From: Saprospiraceae bacterium
Lineage (GTDB): Bacteria; Bacteroidota; Bacteroidia; Chitinophagales; Saprospiraceae
Reading direction: 5' to 3'
Assembly: GCA_028280415.1 (NCBI GenBank)
Contig: JANQLV010000061.1
Location: 186,001-250,000, forward strand
Length of the DNA stretch: 64,000 nucleotides
Made by a program: the position numbers and the translations under genes. Every line of letters starts with the position of its first letter. The stretch's first letter is position 1. This document shows positions 61,124 through 64,000 of this stretch, piece after piece. The notes under the pieces were generated by a model. That model had not been told where the DNA came from. It saw only the letters and a list, made by a program, of their open reading frames with translations, and did no database searches.

Positions 61124-61618
61124 TTAAGGAAATAGTAAACTTAGTAATATCTTGTATAAGCGATTTTCGATTTTCAGATGGATATTTACATCCCCCCGGT
61201 AGTTTATACTCAAGTCTCTTTTTTTATTTTTTAAAAAATGGAAAACGGGATATAAATAACTGTTTTGAATATAGTCACCGGTATCGAGATCAATTTTGAA
61301 TATCTTTATTTTAAAGGATTTTAAAATTCGAATTATCTTTTTTAAGGTCTTTTTCCTTGATCGGAATTTTCGTTTTTTCTTTGTAGCCTTTTTCTTTTCT
61401 TTTTTGGGGCGTAATAGTGAAAAATCTTTTTCCCAGAAAAATACATTCACCCTGATCAAAAAATCTTTTGATAAAAGAAGCAAACGCGCACGGGCAATAC
61501 CGTACCAATGGATTTGATATATTTTTTTTTGACTGTTTAAAGTGATTTGAATAGGGCTGAATAAAATCCAGGATAAGCCAAAAAATAAAATTATCAACAG
61601 GATTATTAAAAACACCAT
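61124..61618 (-). CDS. DUF2953/YtfI-like membrane protein
   Basis: 164 residues: one N-terminal TM (about 1-20), then a beta-strand segment PIQITLNSQ, a strongly basic KKEKKKATKKKRKFRSRKK stretch (about 72-90) and a globular C-terminus ending LYKILLSLLFP. The layout fits DUF2953, which lies next to ytfJ in Bacillus. The pair is probably one transcript. Assignment is moderate because the sequence is shorter than the Firmicutes proteins. Confidence 0.6.
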   Translation of the reverse strand: MVFLIILLIILFFGLSWILFSPIQITLNSQKKIYQIHWYGIARARLLLLSKDFLIRVNVFFWEKDFSLLRPKKEKKKATKKKRKFRSRKKTLKKIIRILKSFKIKIFKIDLDTGDYIQNSYLYPVFHFLKNKKRDLSINYRGDVNIHLKIENRLYKILLSLLFP

Positions 61619-61702
61619 TGAGCTTCACTTTGATTCAATGCAAAGCTAAGGGTATAAAAAATCTGAAAGGATGTTGAAAATCAATAGAGCAACTAAGATT
61701 GA

Positions 61703-62410
61703 TCAATAGATAATTTGTTCTAGCCAGTCACCAACCAGATAGGCAACGACCGCTGCCAGCAAACCAAGCGATAATGTTTCGAGTATGCCTTTCCAGACTG
61801 GTCGATGGTTAACATAACTTTTGAGCCAGCCGATAAAAATGAAGGCAATTCCGGTAAAAACAAAAGTCAGCGCAAAACGGTTGAGGCTTAAGCTAAAGAA
61901 AAAATCATAGAGGTAGACACTAAGCGGGATCAGACCAATGAAGATAAAAGAGAAATAAGTGACTGCTCCGATTTTAAAGGGAGAACGATTATCCTTCATC
62001 ATTCCCAGTTCATCCTTCATCATTTCGCTGACCCAGACTTCTTTATTGGATGTAATAACCCTTACGACATCATCCAGTAATTTCCCCTCAAAGCCCTTTG
62101 CTTTATAGATTTGTCTGATCTCTTCCCGTTCGGATTCGGGGAGGTGCTCAACTTCCCAATATTCATTTTGCTCGTGTTTGTGGAAATTATCTTTATCGGA
62201 TTTAGCGGAGAGGTAGGCACCGACGGACATAGAGAATCCATCAGCAAGCAGGTTGGCAAATCCGAGAATTAAAATGATTCCGGCATCCAGGCCAGCTCCA
62301 ACTGCGCCGGCTACCACTGCAAAAGTAGTAATAGCGCCATCTATACCACCATAGACAAACTCCCCGAGATATTCTTGAAGATATCCTTTATTCTCGGCCT
62401 GATTTTTCAT
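61703..62410 (-). CDS. VIT1/CCC1-type membrane transporter
   Basis: 235 residues with five TM helices (about 20-38, 42-62, 148-168, 175-195 and 208-228). The first pair carries GEFVYGGIDGAITTFAVVAGAVGAGL and ILILGFANLLADGFSMSVGAYLSAKS, the VIT-family signatures for metal binding. The loop between helices 2 and 3 is the charged cytoplasmic metal-binding domain. Family role: Fe2+/Mn2+ export or storage transport. Confidence 0.9.
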   Translation of the reverse strand: MKNQAENKGYLQEYLGEFVYGGIDGAITTFAVVAGAVGAGLDAGIILILGFANLLADGFSMSVGAYLSAKSDKDNFHKHEQNEYWEVEHLPESEREEIRQIYKAKGFEGKLLDDVVRVITSNKEVWVSEMMKDELGMMKDNRSPFKIGAVTYFSFIFIGLIPLSVYLYDFFFSLSLNRFALTFVFTGIAFIFIGWLKSYVNHRPVWKGILETLSLGLLAAVVAYLVGDWLEQIIY

Positions 62411-62518
62411 TTGATATATTTAAGCTAAGATGTGAGTACCAGCATCGAAACCAAAAGCCTATCCTTGATTTTGATGCTGGTACTTGCTACTCGGGCAGCT
62501 TGCCTGGTATTTGATATA

Positions 62519-62875
62519 CTAAGCAAAGGAATTGCTACCTTGTTCATTTTGCTCTGATAAGGTCCAATGATCGGTAGAAGTTGTCTGTAACCAGATATTA
62601 CCAGACTTTCTAAAAACCTGAGCGTTTAGACCATAATCCTCTTTAAGTCGACCTTCAAGAGTACTCACTTTCTGATGGGCATTAATACTTAATTCTCCCG
62701 AACTTTGAACCGTTCGAATTTCGCCGATAGTTTTATTGGCATCAATTTGCGTTTTTTCTGTATTGCCTTCGCCAGCCTCATGTTGCTTGGTGTAAAATTC
62801 GATTTTCAAATTCTGGAATTTCGCGTTAAACTCCGATTGTATTTCACTAATCTTTTTGCTATCAGAAATTATCAT
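62519..62875 (-). CDS. small conserved-looking soluble protein, unknown
   Basis: 118 residues, no signal or TM. KISEIQSEFNAKFQNLKIEFYTKQHEAGEGNTEK at the N-terminus, then KTIGEIRTVQSSGELSI and LEGRLKEDYGLNAQVFRKSG; mixed alpha/beta. I recall related small proteins in Bacteroidota but no assigned function. It lies among stress-related genes as a single transcript. Confidence 0.6.
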   Translation of the reverse strand: MIISDSKKISEIQSEFNAKFQNLKIEFYTKQHEAGEGNTEKTQIDANKTIGEIRTVQSSGELSINAHQKVSTLEGRLKEDYGLNAQVFRKSGNIWLQTTSTDHWTLSEQNEQGSNSFA

Positions 62876-62980
62876 AACTAAAATTTTTATCCATTCAATA
62901 AATTAAACTAGTTTCAAAGTTAATGGCCAGATGGTGTATGCCGGATGATAAAACTCAGAACTCTGAATGATTTTGATCAA

Positions 62981-63658
62981 TTACATTTTTAGGGGCCGTT
63001 GAATTCTCGTAAAATAATCACAGACTTCAAAAACCAATTGTTCATTTAAAATCTGGTTAAATTGATAGTTATTGGGATTGAGTCGATACTGTACCGTATC
63101 TCCACTGGAAAGGTTTTCGACCAAAGTAATCTCTTCTAATCGTTCCAGATCGGTAGGAATGTTAGCTGCGGATAAAATCAGATCGCGGTCCGGGGTCATG
63201 CTTAGAATCAATACCTCCCAGTCATCTGTATTGAGCTGCTTATTCAATATCTGATGCCCTTTGAATTGACGCAGGACCTGATATTCACCGATTTCAAATA
63301 AAGTATCGCTTAACATCAAATCTGCAAAAATAGAGTCGCCCTTGATGATCACGGGAACAGGTTCTTTCATAAAAGAGACATACATCAAATCATCTTCTAT
63401 TCTTACCTCTTTGTATACCTGGACCTCTTCTAAAGTCGTAGCAATGGAGTAGAGCTTTTCTTTATAGACTGTATTATTAGTTATTCGCACTGTTGCACTG
63501 TCTGAGGAGCAGAGAAAAACGCCCCGGTACATCATTGGGAAATTATTCAAAGTAAGGCCATCATGCGGCTGAGGTTCGGAAAAAACAACCGGAGGGGTAC
63601 AGGCGCTTAAAAAGCTAAGTACCAGTACTATACTAAGAGAATAAGATAGATTTTTCAT
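62981..63658 (-). CDS. lipoprotein of unknown function
   Basis: 225 residues with lipobox LSAC (about Cys20). The mature protein is beta-rich with a long strand region (about 60-130, DLMYVSFMKEPVPVIIKGDSIFAD) and a C-terminal mixed part. No family is recognised. Divergent from the universal stress protein gene at 63820. Confidence 0.65.
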   Translation of the reverse strand: MKNLSYSLSIVLVLSFLSACTPPVVFSEPQPHDGLTLNNFPMMYRGVFLCSSDSATVRITNNTVYKEKLYSIATTLEEVQVYKEVRIEDDLMYVSFMKEPVPVIIKGDSIFADLMLSDTLFEIGEYQVLRQFKGHQILNKQLNTDDWEVLILSMTPDRDLILSAANIPTDLERLEEITLVENLSSGDTVQYRLNPNNYQFNQILNEQLVFEVCDYFTRIQRPLKM

Positions 63659-63819
63659 GTTTTTGCTGCCAAGTTCTTCATAGTTGAAAAAATAAGCACT
63701 GATTTTTAATAAACTAAAGATTGAGAAATATCATACAAGAGAATGATTAAAGTCAGAATAGCTAAACAGAATCCGGTATAACTTGGCCGAAAGATTATCT
63801 ACCAATAAAAAGTAATGAT

Positions 63820-64000
63820 ATGAAAATTTTGTTTCCTACTGATTTTTCAGTTCCCGCGCAGAATGCTTTTCAGCATGCTCTTCTTCTAGCAACCAAATCT
63901 AAAGCTGAAATTACTTTGTTACACGTTATTTATCCGGTGGTGGACGCGGCAGAAATTCCTGTTTTTGCAGTAAGAGCAATTAATGATCAAATAGAAACAG
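63820..64000 (+). CDS. universal stress protein, N-terminal part (cut by window end)
   Basis: The visible 60 codons start MKILFPTDFSVPAQNAFQHALLLA and continue AEITLLHVIYPV, the beta1/alpha1/beta2 signature of UspA family proteins. ATG at 63820; runs off the right edge. Expected to bind ATP or AMP and to respond to stress. Fits the Hsp20/YtfJ/transporter neighbourhood. Confidence 0.85.
   Translation, partial: MKILFPTDFSVPAQNAFQHALLLATKSKAEITLLHVIYPVVDAAEIPVFAVRAINDQIET

Overview
The window looks like a chromosomal segment of a Bacteroidota bacterium, most likely a Saprospiria-type (Lewinella/Haliscomenobacter-like) lineage. The evidence is low-to-moderate GC DNA, several TAnnTTTG-type promoters and no obvious Shine-Dalgarno sequences. 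There are also six proteins ending in type IX secretion (T9SS) sorting domains, several two-component regulator propeller proteins, LytTR and AraC regulators, a TonB protein and many Bacteroidota-style lipoproteins. The class-level placement is inference. No rRNA, tRNA or CRISPR array was seen.

Layout. 1-4.4 kb: a partial gene, a small membrane-protein operon, a membrane-anchored LuxR protein, then a serine hydrolase followed directly by a TlpA-like thioredoxin protein. 4.9-6.6 kb: AraC/GyrI regulator, SRPBCC protein and a small membrane protein. 6.6-19.7 kb is the accessory core: ten consecutive single-gene units, all on the + strand, nearly all encoding secreted proteins or lipoproteins (metallopeptidase-like, propeller sensors, serine hydrolase, alpha/beta hydrolases, thioredoxin-like, unknown lipoproteins). 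Each is followed by a 55-150 bp imperfect inverted repeat that often starts at the stop codon and may end in GTTAGCGG or a relative. This resembles an integron cassette array without an integrase (CALIN-like). Two decayed IS110-family elements sit inside two of these repeats at the same position. Further repeats occur at 24.3 kb (minus strand, collapsed) and 31.9-33.5 kb (a two-gene unit).

19.8-22.1 kb: SDR-membrane protein-AraC operon. 22.2-24.2 kb: a two-gene RNA repair module (RNA ligase plus HD-Pnk). 24.3-31.9 kb: CotH-like T9SS protein, zinc peptidase, serine hydrolase and another T9SS protein. 33.6-36.4 kb: NTF2-like, DOMON, LytS-type kinase and LytTR regulator operon, preceded by three 31-bp-spaced repeats. 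36.4-42.1 kb: alpha/beta hydrolases, SRPBCC, TonB, DUF2490 and a YcaQ-like DNA glycosylase. 42.3-57.1 kb: a propeller-AraC one-protein regulator, a BspA/SprB-repeat T9SS surface protein, a run of three T9SS propeller/kelch proteins (one broken by an in-frame TAG), and a LuxR response regulator with its propeller histidine kinase. 57.4-64 kb: a secreted low-complexity protein, a second membrane-anchored LuxR protein, then a block of housekeeping/stress genes (DUF4783, Hsp20, the YtfJ/YtfI-like pair, a VIT-type transporter, the start of a universal stress protein).

Most interesting items: the integrase-less cassette array and the IS110 insertions in its recombination-site-like repeats; a four-copy 11-bp operator-like array placed identically upstream of two unlinked genes; the RNA ligase/HD-Pnk pair; and the YtfI/YtfJ pair outside spore formers. 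All family calls are from reading the sequence; no database search was run.
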